Shown one piece after another: positions 1-9,799 of a stretch of DNA of 20,965 bases. Positions within the stretch are counted from its first letter, which is position 1. Every line of letters starts with the position of its first letter. Source of the stretch: Granulicella sp. UBA5172 (GTDB lineage Bacteria; Acidobacteriota; Terriglobia; Terriglobales; Acidobacteriaceae); contig DHWW01000273.1 of the NCBI GenBank assembly GCA_002413385.1, positions 3,213 through 24,177 of the forward strand. The letters are read 5' to 3'. The notes below the pieces were generated by a model. That model did no database searches. It saw nothing but the letters and a program-made list of their open reading frames with translations, and was not told the origin of the DNA. Both the position numbers and the translations under genes were made by a program.

Positions 1-208
1 GGGGGTCGGGCATGTTGCAGCGAACCCGCCAAGGGCTAAGTGCATCTGTAAAATGATACGTGGACGCGATCGCAGAAGGCCTGACTGTCTGGGGCTGCAT
101 AGATATCTGCGCGGCGGTATATCGATTGAAGAGAGATTGCGGCTTTCGAATTTGAAGCTTGAGAGGAAAGCGGCGGTGGCGCGGAGCGAGTGGCTGAGCG
201 AGCGCGAG

Positions 209-3200
209 ATGAAGCCATGTTGCAGGCTGCCGCGTCTTCTGGGTGTGGTGCTGTTGTGCTGCGCGGTAGGTGTGGCGTGCGCGCAGGACCTGCACAAGGC
301 GGAACTTTCGCGTGGGAGCGTGAATGCAAACGCTCCAAAAGCGCAGGCGTTGACGATTGCGAATGCGCTCTCTGCATTGCAGGAAACGGTTTGGTCAAAG
401 GCTGGAACCCTGGTGACGGCGGTTCGATTTGAAGGTGTGTCCTTCAGCGCGCACGACGCGATTTTCTCTGAGCTGGAGCAGAAGGCCGGGGAGCCCCTTG
501 ATCCGGATAAAGTCCGTGCTGACGAAAGTCGTTTATTTGCCACGGGGCGATACCGGAATATCAGCGTGTATTCAGAGCCTTCGGCAAAGGGAATGACGCT
601 GGTGTTTGCAGGCGAACCGCGCTACTTTATCGGACGCGTGACCATCCTTGGCGTGAAGCAGGAGTTGCTGACATCCCAACTGGAGTTTGCCACACGGCTC
701 GATCCCGGCGTGGCCTATACGGATCCTGCAATACCGACCGCGGTGGAAGCCGTGAAGGAGTCGCTCGCGGAGAATGGATTTTTTGTACCCAAGGTGTCGG
801 AGACGACGACAGTCGATACGGTGGGGCACCAGGTGAATGCGACGTTCACGGTGAGTCTCGGGCCGCAGGCGAGGATCGGCAAGGTTGTGGTGGGAGGGCC
901 AGACCCTGGGATCGATAATGAAACATTCCGCGATAAGGCGCACATGGATTGCGGGTGGCTGACGACCGGTTTCCATTTTCTGGTCGGTAAGACCTGCATT
1001 GAAAAGGTAACGCACGAAACGACCAGCAATGCGTTGTCGGGGGTGCGGTCGTACTACCAGAAACAGGACCATCTGGAGGGAACGATCAGCCTGCAGAAGT
1101 CCACGTATGCGGTGCCGCGGCAGCAGGTCGATTACGATTTTTCCGCCAACCAGGGGCCGTTGGTGAAGGTAGTGGTGAACGGTGCCAGGCTGTCGAAGTC
1201 ACGCACCAAGCTGCTGGTCCCTGTGTACGAAGAGGGTGCGGTGGATAACGATCTGCTCAATGAGGGCGCATTCAATATCAAGGATTACATGCAGCAGAAG
1301 GGTTACTTCGACGTAACCGATAAGGTGCAGTTGATCGGCAAGGGAACGGGTCACGTAGAGGTGCTCTACACCGTCGTTACGGGGAGGCTGCACAAGGTGA
1401 TGGCCGTGAATATCGTGGGGAACAAGTACTTCGACCGGAGTACGCTCGAGGACCTGCTGCGGGTCAAGAAGGCGGACGCCTATCAGCGCAGCGGGCGTTA
1501 CAGCGCGCAGTTGGTGGAAGACGATGTGAATTCAATCCAGTCGATTTACCGGGCCAATGGATTCAGCCAGGTGAAGGTAACGTCGACCGTGACTGACACG
1601 GACAACACGCCAAGCGGCTCGGCGCTGAAGCGGGCTCGCATCCAGGTGACGTTCAAGGTCGATGAGGGGCAGCAGCAGAAGTTTGGCAACGTGCAATTGA
1701 CGGGAGTGGCGCCTGAGCGGGAGAAGGCCGTGCGCTCGCTGCTGAGTTCGCAGTCGGGCCAGCCGTTCTCCCTGATTACGCTCTCGGGAGACCGCGATGA
1801 GATTCTCAGCTACTATCTCGCCCACGGATTCGATCATGCTCGAATTGAAATCGGCCAGGGTGTATCGGACGAGGATCCGACCAGGACAGACGTTGCTCTA
1901 CGGGTGACGGAAGGGCAGCAGGTGTTCGTTGACCAGGTGCTTCTATCGGGGCTCGTACATGTGCGGCCCAAGGTGGTGGAAAGTCAGGTCCTGGTGCATG
2001 CAGGCGACCCGCTGGACCAGACGGCGTTGCTGCAGACGCAAAGGAACCTCTATAACCTCGCGCTGTTCAGCGAGGTGAATGCAGTCGTGCAGGACCCGAT
2101 GGGCAATGCGCCCGACAAGAATGTTCTGATGCAGTTGACGGAGGCGAAGCGCTGGGATGTGACGTACGGTTTTGGCTTCGAAGCGCAGACAGGGACGCCG
2201 TCCATTACGACCGGTCAGACGCGCGGAGCGACTGCGGCGCAGAATGGCCAGGCGGGTGTGAGCCCACGGGTTTCCCTGGATGTGGCGAGGATCAACCTGC
2301 GTGGAACGCAGGATTCGCTGACGCTGCACTCGTCGTACGGTTTGCTCGAAGAGGTGGCGACGCTAAGCTTCAACGTGCCGCAATTGTTCGGCAAACGCAA
2401 TCTTACGGGAGCGATCTCAGGAGGCTATTCGAACGTGCAGAACATCGCAACGTTTGCATCCTCGACCCTGCAGGGGGATGTGCGCATAACGCAGAAGGTG
2501 AAGCGTGCGGACACGTTCATCTACGACTTTGAATATCGTCGCGTATCCGTGAATCCGGCCTCGGTGGAGATTACGCCAAACCTCATTCCGCAATTGTCGG
2601 AGCCGGTGATCGTGGGAGGGCCGCAGATCACCTACTTCCACGACACGCGCGATCCCAGCCCGTTGAATGCGGGCAAGGGTCAGTATTTTTCATTGCAGGA
2701 ATTTGTGGCCACGTCCAAGTTTGGATCAGGGACGGACTTCAACAAGGTGGATATCTCGCAGTCGACGTACTACACGTTCGGGAAGCGGAAGTATGTGTTC
2801 GCGCGCAATCTGCGCGTGGGATTTGAGCAGTCGTGGGGGCCCAATCCGAACGCCTACAACGCGGGCAACCAGATAGGTGTGACCTCGACGGCTTGCTCTG
2901 GAACGCTGCTGGAGACTAATCCGACCTGCAACGCCGTCCCGCTGCCGGAGCGGTTGTATGCAGGTGGAGCGACGTCGCATCGCGGATTCGGAATCAACAA
3001 CGCCGGGCCGCGCGATCTCACCACAGGGTTTCCAGTGGGCGGCTCCGCGGTGGTGGTCAACACGTTCGAGTTGCGCCTGCCTCCGCCCACGCTTCCGCTG
3101 GTAGGAGACAGCATCTCCTTCGTGCTCTTCCATGACATGGGAAACGCGTTTGAGTATCCCGGCGACATGTTCAAGAGCATCAGGAATTTTCATCAGCCGA

Positions 3201-3508
3201 ATGAGTCAGCGTGCAGAAACCTGACCATACCGGCGGGAACGCCTGGGAGTACGCAGGCCGAAAAGCAGTCCAATGCGGTCGGAACGTGCAACTTCAATTA
3301 CTACTCGCACGCCGTGGGCCTCGGGGTACGGTATGCAACGCCGGTGGGGCCCATCCGGCTGGACTTCAGCTACAATCTGAATCCCCCGATCTATCCGGTT
3401 TTCAACGACTATAGTGGCCAGGCCGCGAACTTCTATGTGGGCGGACCGCCCTATGTGGGACAAGCGAATCACTTCAACTTCTTTTTCAGCATTGGGCAGA
3501 GCTTCTAG
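209..3508 (+). CDS. Omp85 family outer-membrane protein (BamA/TamA-like), about seven POTRA repeats
   Basis: Predicted outer-membrane barrel that inserts or assembles other proteins in the outer membrane. From ATG 209 it has 1099 residues: a signal peptide (residues 1-26, hydrophobic LLGVVLLCCAVGVACA, cleavage near ACA/QD), then POTRA-like units starting roughly at residues 70, 139, 220, 316, 395, 490 and 572, then a barrel from about 650. The Omp85 loop motif R925-G-F is visible (SHRGFGINNAG), and the protein ends in an aromatic residue (IGQSF), as barrel proteins do. E. coli BamA has five POTRAs and TamA three, so this is a long version. The start is uncertain: GTG 176 in the same frame has a better Shine-Dalgarno (GAGAGGA at 161-167), while ATG 209 gives the more ordinary signal peptide. 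The next gene begins 2 nt after the stop, followed by tamB, which favours a TamA-like role; BamA proper is the alternative. The family is sure, the subfamily is not. Confidence 0.9.
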   Translation: MKPCCRLPRLLGVVLLCCAVGVACAQDLHKAELSRGSVNANAPKAQALTIANALSALQETVWSKAGTLVTAVRFEGVSFSAHDAIFSELEQKAGEPLDPDKVRADESRLFATGRYRNISVYSEPSAKGMTLVFAGEPRYFIGRVTILGVKQELLTSQLEFATRLDPGVAYTDPAIPTAVEAVKESLAENGFFVPKVSETTTVDTVGHQVNATFTVSLGPQARIGKVVVGGPDPGIDNETFRDKAHMDCGWLTTGFHFLVGKTCIEKVTHETTSNALSGVRSYYQKQDHLEGTISLQKSTYAVPRQQVDYDFSANQGPLVKVVVNGARLSKSRTKLLVPVYEEGAVDNDLLNEGAFNIKDYMQQKGYFDVTDKVQLIGKGTGHVEVLYTVVTGRLHKVMAVNIVGNKYFDRSTLEDLLRVKKADAYQRSGRYSAQLVEDDVNSIQSIYRANGFSQVKVTSTVTDTDNTPSGSALKRARIQVTFKVDEGQQQKFGNVQLTGVAPEREKAVRSLLSSQSGQPFSLITLSGDRDEILSYYLAHGFDHARIEIGQGVSDEDPTRTDVALRVTEGQQVFVDQVLLSGLVHVRPKVVESQVLVHAGDPLDQTALLQTQRNLYNLALFSEVNAVVQDPMGNAPDKNVLMQLTEAKRWDVTYGFGFEAQTGTPSITTGQTRGATAAQNGQAGVSPRVSLDVARINLRGTQDSLTLHSSYGLLEEVATLSFNVPQLFGKRNLTGAISGGYSNVQNIATFASSTLQGDVRITQKVKRADTFIYDFEYRRVSVNPASVEITPNLIPQLSEPVIVGGPQITYFHDTRDPSPLNAGKGQYFSLQEFVATSKFGSGTDFNKVDISQSTYYTFGKRKYVFARNLRVGFEQSWGPNPNAYNAGNQIGVTSTACSGTLLETNPTCNAVPLPERLYAGGATSHRGFGINNAGPRDLTTGFPVGGSAVVVNTFELRLPPPTLPLVGDSISFVLFHDMGNAFEYPGDMFKSIRNFHQPNESACRNLTIPAGTPGSTQAEKQSNAVGTCNFNYYSHAVGLGVRYATPVGPIRLDFSYNLNPPIYPVFNDYSGQAANFYVGGPPYVGQANHFNFFFSIGQSF

Positions 3509-3510
3509 CG

Positions 3511-4407
3511 ATGACGAGACGCGGGACACAGCACGGAAACATTCGGAGGCTCAGCGGCCACAGGCTGGCGCTGCCCGGTGTGTTGTTGCTGGGCGTAACG
3601 CTGTTGGGGAGGATGGGGCCGGTGTACGCGCAGACCACGCAGAGCACGATCCCTATGCCGGTTGCACCTGCGACCCCCGCGCCACCGGTGCCGGCGGCGA
3701 TTGCGAGTGCGCCCGCATCGGCTGCGAAGTCGCACGCCTCGCCGACGACGATTGTGGAGCCTGCACTGCCAGGGATGCCAGCCGTGCAGGGTACGCAGAT
3801 CGATCGCATCGTTGCGATCGTGAATGGGGCGTTGATCCTCGATGGCGATGTCGATCAGGAGCGCAGGTTTGCAGCACTGCTGCCGTATGGCGAGGCCAGC
3901 GGGCCCTATGATCGCGACAAGGCTGTGGCGCGGCTTATCAATCGAGAATTGATCCTGCAGCAGGCGCGGTTGCAGCCGGGCAATCAAATTAGCCTGCAGG
4001 CAGCGGCAAAAGACCTGGATGCCCTGCGCAAGTCTCTGCCGTCCTGTAAGGAATATCATTGCGAGACTCAGGCCGGTTGGGACCGCTTTCTCGCGACGCA
4101 GGGCTTTACGCAACAGAGCTTGACGAAGCTGTGGCGCGATCGGATGGATGTGCTGCAGTTCATCGAACTTCGCTTCCGCATGGGAATTAAAATCTCGCAG
4201 CAGGAGATCGACAAGTACTACAACGAGACGATGCTGCCTCAGTATGCGGCGAAGCACGTGACACCACCTCCGGTGCAGACGATCGCAAGCCGCATCCAGG
4301 AGGTACTGCTACAGCAACAGGTTTCGAGCTTGCTTGGCGACTGGCTGGATAGTCTGCGCGCGCAGGGTAGTGTGGTGGTCCTGCAACCGGGACAGGGGGC
4401 GCCATGA
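3511..4407 (+). CDS. SurA-like periplasmic chaperone lacking a parvulin domain
   Basis: 298 residues. There is a basic N-terminus and a hydrophobic signal (about 19-40, cleavage near VYA/Q), then a Pro/Ala-rich linker (about 47-92). Next comes a SurA N-domain beginning IDRIVAIVNGALILDGDVDQ (97-116), followed by helices with LINRELILQQARL. After about residue 230 the chain goes straight into the C-terminal helix and strand of the SurA fold (SLLGDWLDSLRAQGSVVVL, 273-291). No roughly 95-residue parvulin domain lies between, so chaperone activity without prolyl isomerase activity is inferred. Two close cysteines (C179, C184) could form a disulfide. It starts 2 nt after the Omp85 stop and its TGA overlaps the tamB start by 4 nt, so it is translationally coupled and probably serves outer-membrane proteins handled by this locus. 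The family assignment rests on the N-domain motif. Confidence 0.82.
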   Translation: MTRRGTQHGNIRRLSGHRLALPGVLLLGVTLLGRMGPVYAQTTQSTIPMPVAPATPAPPVPAAIASAPASAAKSHASPTTIVEPALPGMPAVQGTQIDRIVAIVNGALILDGDVDQERRFAALLPYGEASGPYDRDKAVARLINRELILQQARLQPGNQISLQAAAKDLDALRKSLPSCKEYHCETQAGWDRFLATQGFTQQSLTKLWRDRMDVLQFIELRFRMGIKISQQEIDKYYNETMLPQYAAKHVTPPPVQTIASRIQEVLLQQQVSSLLGDWLDSLRAQGSVVVLQPGQGAP

Positions 4408-7400
4408 GCGACAAGATAACGGCAAACCCAGACGACGGTAGGCCGCTTGAGCCGAGCACCCCGCAGGCCCCGGTGAAGTCGCCTGCTCCGAAGAAGCCCC
4501 GCACGGGTCTGCGCACGTTGGCTTATGTATTTGGATCTCTGCTGGCGCTGCTAATCCTTCTGACCGCGGGAATTTCGTGGTACGCGACGACCACGGACTT
4601 CCAGCAGCGCGTGGGCGGCGAGGTGGTGAGCGTACTCGAGAACGCAACCGGCGGACGTGTGGAGCTGAAGCATCTCTCCTTCAACCCGTGGCGTCTTGCG
4701 ATCGAGGTGGATGGGCTCGTCATCCACGGGACGGAAGCGCCGGGACAGATGCCCTATCTTTCGGCGGCGAAGGTCATTCTTCGGCTGCACCTGAACATGG
4801 TGCTCGCGCACATTCGAGGGCTCGGGCCGCAGTCGCGGATCAGCCTGCGGTATCTGCGGGCGGATCAGCCGCGGATTCATCTGATCGTCGATAAGGATGG
4901 GAAGACGAATCAGCCAACGCCGAAGCGGCCCAACACCAGCAGCACCTCGATTGAGGACACGCTGCTGAATCTGCAGGCAAGGAAGGTCGAGCTGGTCGAT
5001 GGCCTTGCGTTGCTGAATGACAAGGCGATTCCGTTTGATTTGACAGCGAACGATCTAAGCGCCCACCTCGAGTACCTCAGGAAGACAGACCGCTACGGTG
5101 CGACGGTGGATCTTGCGGACCTTCGCACGAAGATGGATGCGCAGCCAGAGGTGAAGTCGAAGCTGCATCTGACGGCGGAGATGGGACGCGACATGGTGGC
5201 GCTGCGGACTCTCGATTTCTGGAGCGGAGCGCCGGATGCTTCAGGGGCAGGAGCAACGCATCTTTCGGCGACAGCGGAGCTGCAGCACTTCGCCAAGCCA
5301 GAGTGGCAGATGGCTCTATCCGGCAACGTGGAGTTGAAGCAGTTGAGCTATCTGACCAATGTGGATGGGCTGGATGCCGGGACGATGGACGTGACTCTGC
5401 ATGGGCACAACTGCAGCGTGACGCCGCAGGTTGTGCCGAAGAATCCGCACTTCTGGCAACGACACAAGAAGGCGCACGTTGCTCCAAACGTGAAGACGCC
5501 GCCGTCTGATTCGGACTGTACTGAGGCGTACGTGCTGGTTGGATCGATGAAGGTGCACAAAGCCGCATATCACAATCCGTTTGTGCGCGTGCAGGGTATC
5601 GACGGCGGAGCACACCTGCACATTACGCCAAGGGTGGTGCTGCTTACGGAGATGACCGGACGTGTCCCCGGTGGCGGGGGAGCGAGTGGCGAGCTGAGGA
5701 TCGTGAATGGCCCGGACGGAAGTGCGATGGATACCGCGGCGAGTTCTGCGACGGCCGTTGCAGCGGAGACGACAGCCAACGTGGGAGCGAAGAGCCTGGG
5801 TGCGAGAGCACCGGTTAAGCTTCGGCCATCGGAGCAACCGGCGTTGTCGCAATACCCGTATTCGTACCTCACGGTGACGATCGATCATCTGCCGTTGCGC
5901 TCGATCATGGATAGTACGGCGTCCCCGAACTATGGTGATCTCGGCTTTGATACGTCGATCAGCGGGCCGACGACGGTGCAATGGAATGGCCCGATCGAGA
6001 AGGTTGCCGACACGGTCCAGGTGCAATCGGATCTGACCCTCGCGCCAACCGGGGTGGTCCGTCGCACTGCGCTGTCGAACGTGCCGGTGACGGGCGAGAT
6101 GCAGGCTCACTACGACGGTCGTGTGGAGGTCGTGAACATCGCTCACCTCACGTTCCAGTCGCCGCAGAGTTCGCTCGTTGGGAGCGGCGTTCTCGGCGTG
6201 AACCTTGGTGATCCGCTGACCAATCTCCATGTGAATCTGCACACGAGGGACCTGGGCGAGTTCGATCAGTTGCTGACGACCCTGGACTTTGAGGCCTTCG
6301 GGAAAAAGGGCCGAGCGGCGATTCCTGTCTCGCTGCACGGGACGATGGACTTCACCGGAACGACCAGCGGACCCATCGCCGATCTCGATGCGAAGGGACA
6401 CCTTGTGGCGAATGACATTGCGCTGCAGTTGGGCACGCTTGGGGACGCCCATATCGATTCCGTGGTCGGTGATGGAGAGTATTCGCCGAATGAGGGTCTG
6501 GCAGTAGCCTCTTCAACCATCACGCGGGGAACCGCGGTGATGAATGTAGCTGGGATGTTCCGCCCGCACCGGTTGATGGTGCATGGCGTCGCGACGTATC
6601 CGTGGGATCAGAATCTGGCCATCGATGCCTCGGTCAAGCTCGCGGATGCGCAGGCTGCGGACCTGTTGGACATCGCAGGGCAGCAGCAGAAGTTTCCGGT
6701 GACGGGAACGGTGAATCTCGACGCGCACGCAACCGGTACGATAGGGAACCTGGACGGTGGCGGCATTGCGACGCTTACCAATGGCGTCGCATACGGAGAG
6801 AGTTACCAGGTAATTTCGGTCGACATGACGGCGCAGGGACAGCAGTTGCATGCGACCAGGGTGCTGCTTGCGGCGCATGGACTTTCGATCACTGGCAGCG
6901 GCGGTTACAACCTTGGCAGCAAGCAGATCGCGGTGCATTTCAGCGGTAGTAATTTGTTGCTATCGAAGTTCGATACCATACGCAAGGCGAGTCCTGATGC
7001 GGATGCTTTGCTTTCGTTCTCGGCGAGTGCGAATGGAACGTTTGAGAAGCCGGATCTTCATGCAACCCTTACGCTGGCGAAGATTGCGATGCGGGGCAAG
7101 CCGCTGGGTGAGTTGAATGCGACAGCGAACAGCGTCGGCTCAAACCTGTCCTACGAGATGCACTCGACCATGGTTGGAGCGCAGGTGAATGCCAGTGGGC
7201 AGACGTCGCTGCTGGGCGACTTGCAGACGCAGGCGACGCTGAAGCTGACCGGATTGAATATTGCGAACCTGATTACGCTGCTTGCGCCGGGCACGTTCAA
7301 GGGCAGCTCGACAATTGCCGGGACGATCAGCATTGCGGGGCCGGCAGCGAAGCCGAAGCAACTTTCAGGCACGGCGGAGTTCAACCAATTCGACGTGGCA

Positions 7401-8828
7401 TTGCAGGGCGTGCAGTTGAAATCGGTGCAGCCACTGCGGGCCAGTCTGAGCGACGGGATGGTTACGCTCGACCAGGTGCATGTAATCGGGGAAGATACGG
7501 ATCTTCGCGCGTCCGGGACTGCGGTGGTATTTGGAGATACGAATCCGCAGGGAGGCAAGATCAATCTGGATGCGAATGGCAGCGTCAGCATGACGCTGGC
7601 GCAGACGTTCGATCCGGACCTCATCGCATCGGGTAAGGTGACGTTCAAGATGGCGGCGGAGGGCCGCTTGAGGAAGCCGGCATTGACTGGCAACGTTCTA
7701 TTCCAGAATGTGAATTTTTCGGTCGAGGGAATCGCGAATGGCCTGAGCAATATGAACGGTACCCTGGTCTTCAACGAAGACCGGCTGGACGTGAAGGACC
7801 TGACCGCGATGACCGGCGGCGGGCAAGTGAAGATGGGCGGCTATCTGGCCTACCAGAACGGCTTGTTTGCCGATCTTACGGCCACGGGAGATGTGGTCCG
7901 CATTCGCTACAACGACCTCAGCGCGACGGCGAATGCGAGCTTCCGCCTGCAGGGAGGATTGCAGTCCATGCTGCTGTCCGGCAATGTGTTGGTGACCCGC
8001 TTCGGTGTAGGACCGAATATGGATTTCGCTGCGTTTGCAGCGGCCGGAGGGGTGCAGGCCCCGCCTGATCCTAACTCGCCGCTGAGCAAGATTCAGCTCG
8101 ATGTGCACATTATCAGTGCGCCTCAATTGGACTTTCAGAACTCGTTTGCGAAGCTGGCTGGAACGGTGAATCTGTCGGTCCGCGGCACACTGGCGGCCCC
8201 CAGTGTGCTTGGGCGCATTCTCATCACCAATGGCAGCGCGACCTACGCTGGAACGAAGTATCAGTTGGATCGCGGAAGTATTTATTTCAGCAATCCGGTG
8301 CGCATCGATCCCACGATCGATCTCGATGCGACGGCGCGTGTGGAGAACTATAACCTCACCATTGGGGTACATGGCACGATCGAGAACCTGAAGCCGACCT
8401 ATCGTTCGGAGCCGCCCTTGACCGAGGCCGATATCTTCAATCTTCTGGCGCTGGGCAGGACGCAGGAGGAGGCGCAGCTCTATCAGGAACAGCAGGTGCA
8501 GGCGGGTACGGACCCGATGACGAGTGCGCTGTTGGGCGGCGCGCTGAATGCAACGGTGTCGAGCCGCGTGGGCAAGTTGTTCGGCGCTGGGTCGGTGAAG
8601 ATTGACCCCGCATTCATTGGTACGCTGGGCAATTCGTCGGCCCGCATCACGGTGCAGGAGCCGCTGTCCAAACAGTTGACGCTCGTGTTTGCTACAAACG
8701 TGAACGAGACGGCGGAGCAACTGATCCAGGTGCAGTATCAACTGAATGAAAATAACTCGATCGTCGCAACACGTGACGAGTCGGGAGTATTTTCGATTGT
8801 GTACAAGATCCGCAAGCGGTACCACTAG
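4404..8828 (+). CDS. tamB: TamB-like translocation and assembly module / inter-membrane bridge protein
   Basis: 1474 residues, within the usual range for TamB (1200-1600). An N-terminal cytoplasmic Pro-rich tail (1-35) is followed by one membrane anchor (about 37-60, VFGSLLALLILLTAGISWY). After that come long stretches of AsmA/TamB-type beta-repeat sequence such as DVTLHGHN and LTLAKIAMRGKPLGELNA. The C-terminal TamB (DUF490) domain is clear: VRIDPTIDLDATARVENY, then LTEADIFNLLALGR starting at residue 1339, ending VFSIVYKIRKRYH. In other bacteria TamB pairs with the Omp85 protein TamA or BamA and forms a periplasm-spanning groove implicated in protein insertion and lipid transport. Its ATGA start overlaps the upstream stop, so it is the third gene of the operon. 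No break or frameshift is seen over the whole length. Confidence 0.93.
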   Translation: MSDKITANPDDGRPLEPSTPQAPVKSPAPKKPRTGLRTLAYVFGSLLALLILLTAGISWYATTTDFQQRVGGEVVSVLENATGGRVELKHLSFNPWRLAIEVDGLVIHGTEAPGQMPYLSAAKVILRLHLNMVLAHIRGLGPQSRISLRYLRADQPRIHLIVDKDGKTNQPTPKRPNTSSTSIEDTLLNLQARKVELVDGLALLNDKAIPFDLTANDLSAHLEYLRKTDRYGATVDLADLRTKMDAQPEVKSKLHLTAEMGRDMVALRTLDFWSGAPDASGAGATHLSATAELQHFAKPEWQMALSGNVELKQLSYLTNVDGLDAGTMDVTLHGHNCSVTPQVVPKNPHFWQRHKKAHVAPNVKTPPSDSDCTEAYVLVGSMKVHKAAYHNPFVRVQGIDGGAHLHITPRVVLLTEMTGRVPGGGGASGELRIVNGPDGSAMDTAASSATAVAAETTANVGAKSLGARAPVKLRPSEQPALSQYPYSYLTVTIDHLPLRSIMDSTASPNYGDLGFDTSISGPTTVQWNGPIEKVADTVQVQSDLTLAPTGVVRRTALSNVPVTGEMQAHYDGRVEVVNIAHLTFQSPQSSLVGSGVLGVNLGDPLTNLHVNLHTRDLGEFDQLLTTLDFEAFGKKGRAAIPVSLHGTMDFTGTTSGPIADLDAKGHLVANDIALQLGTLGDAHIDSVVGDGEYSPNEGLAVASSTITRGTAVMNVAGMFRPHRLMVHGVATYPWDQNLAIDASVKLADAQAADLLDIAGQQQKFPVTGTVNLDAHATGTIGNLDGGGIATLTNGVAYGESYQVISVDMTAQGQQLHATRVLLAAHGLSITGSGGYNLGSKQIAVHFSGSNLLLSKFDTIRKASPDADALLSFSASANGTFEKPDLHATLTLAKIAMRGKPLGELNATANSVGSNLSYEMHSTMVGAQVNASGQTSLLGDLQTQATLKLTGLNIANLITLLAPGTFKGSSTIAGTISIAGPAAKPKQLSGTAEFNQFDVALQGVQLKSVQPLRASLSDGMVTLDQVHVIGEDTDLRASGTAVVFGDTNPQGGKINLDANGSVSMTLAQTFDPDLIASGKVTFKMAAEGRLRKPALTGNVLFQNVNFSVEGIANGLSNMNGTLVFNEDRLDVKDLTAMTGGGQVKMGGYLAYQNGLFADLTATGDVVRIRYNDLSATANASFRLQGGLQSMLLSGNVLVTRFGVGPNMDFAAFAAAGGVQAPPDPNSPLSKIQLDVHIISAPQLDFQNSFAKLAGTVNLSVRGTLAAPSVLGRILITNGSATYAGTKYQLDRGSIYFSNPVRIDPTIDLDATARVENYNLTIGVHGTIENLKPTYRSEPPLTEADIFNLLALGRTQEEAQLYQEQQVQAGTDPMTSALLGGALNATVSSRVGKLFGAGSVKIDPAFIGTLGNSSARITVQEPLSKQLTLVFATNVNETAEQLIQVQYQLNENNSIVATRDESGVFSIVYKIRKRYH

Positions 8829-8932
8829 TCGCGCAGAAATGAGCCTGCGACGCCGCGCAAAGCTTGCGACGCCATGGAAAATGGGTCGCGTCTTGGTCGG
8901 TAAAGGCCCGCAACAATTTACGATAGGACCTG

Positions 8933-9799
8933 ATGGAAAACGTTCTTCGCAGCACGCGCGTTACGCTGGAGATGATCAAGTGGGAGCACTCGATCTTTGC
9001 CCTGCCCTTTGCTCTCACGGGAGCGATGCTGGCTGCGAATGGCTGGCCGACGCTTCGGGTGCTGGGTCTGATCATTTTGTGCATGGTGGCGGCGCGCTCG
9101 GCCGCGATGGCGTTCAACCGTCTTGTGGATGCGAAGCTCGATGCCGCAAATCCGCGCACAGCGATGCGGGCCTTACCGGCTGGACAACTCTCTGCAGGAT
9201 TTGTCATGGCCTTTACGATTGTGGCGTCGTGCTTGTTTCTGCTGGGAGCCGCGCTGCTGAACCGGTTGACACTGGAGTGCGCGCCGTTCGCCCTCGCGGT
9301 CGTTCTCGCCTACAGCTACATGAAGCGCCTCACGCGTTGGTCGCATCTGGTACTCGGGCTCGCGCTGGGAATTGCACCTGCGGCTGCGTGGATTGCGGTG
9401 CGTGGAACCTTTGCGCCGAGGGCTGCGCTTCTGACGGCGATTGTCATCTTGTGGGTCGGCGGTTTCGATGTCCTCTATGCGTGCCAGGACTTCGAGCATG
9501 ATCGCAAGGTCGGGCTGTTCAGCGTACCGGCGACCTTCGGCCTCGAAGGAGCGTTCTGGATTGCGAGGACGATGCATCTCGCGATGATCTCCCTGCTGTT
9601 CGTGATGGTGCATATCTTTGGGCTGGGACCGATTGCGCTGGCAGGAATGTGCTTAGTGGTGTTGTTGCTGGCGTATGAGCACTCCATCATCAGCCCACGA
9701 AATTTGACGCGGATGAATGCCGCATTCTTTATGCTCAACGGAATCATTTCGGTGGTGTTCTTTGTGTCCGTTGCGGCGGACGTGCTGCATCGACGATAG
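8933..9799 (+). CDS. mqnP: UbiA-family prenyltransferase, menaquinone (futalosine) type MqnP
   Basis: 288-residue polytopic membrane enzyme expected to attach a polyprenyl chain to an aromatic ring. The first Asp-rich motif is N62-R-L-V-D66-A-K-L-D70, followed by NPRTAMRALPAG. The second is D186-F-E-H-D190 in YACQDFEHDRKVGLFSVPA. The segments EHSIFALPFAL, HLVLGLALGIAP and GGFDVLYACQD are those I associate with the MqnP branch of the family rather than with proteobacterial UbiA. That implies menaquinone made by the futalosine route; no other mqn gene is in the window to confirm it. ATG 8933 follows an AGGACC ribosome-binding site. It lies 104 nt after tamB and may be transcribed separately. 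The stop codon sits inside a 13-bp tandem duplication. Confidence 0.85.
   Translation: MENVLRSTRVTLEMIKWEHSIFALPFALTGAMLAANGWPTLRVLGLIILCMVAARSAAMAFNRLVDAKLDAANPRTAMRALPAGQLSAGFVMAFTIVASCLFLLGAALLNRLTLECAPFALAVVLAYSYMKRLTRWSHLVLGLALGIAPAAAWIAVRGTFAPRAALLTAIVILWVGGFDVLYACQDFEHDRKVGLFSVPATFGLEGAFWIARTMHLAMISLLFVMVHIFGLGPIALAGMCLVVLLLAYEHSIISPRNLTRMNAAFFMLNGIISVVFFVSVAADVLHRR

Noticed and set aside
53..208. N-terminal extension of the Omp85 gene back to ATG 53
   Set aside because: It would bury the signal peptide 52 residues inside a charged extension that looks non-coding; ATG 209 or GTG 176 fits better.
5316..6452. 378-codon open frame on the - strand
   Set aside because: It lies wholly inside tamB; the translation is rich in Arg/His with no domain sense, a shadow of biased codon use.
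7698..8825. 375-codon open frame on the - strand
   Set aside because: Also a shadow of tamB; the + strand carries the conserved TamB C-terminal domain here.
8846..8873. Direct repeat TGCGACGCC (8846-8854 and 8865-8873) between tamB and mqnP as a regulator site
   Set aside because: Only two 9-bp copies in a GC-rich gap, no promoter next to them; chance or old duplication is enough.
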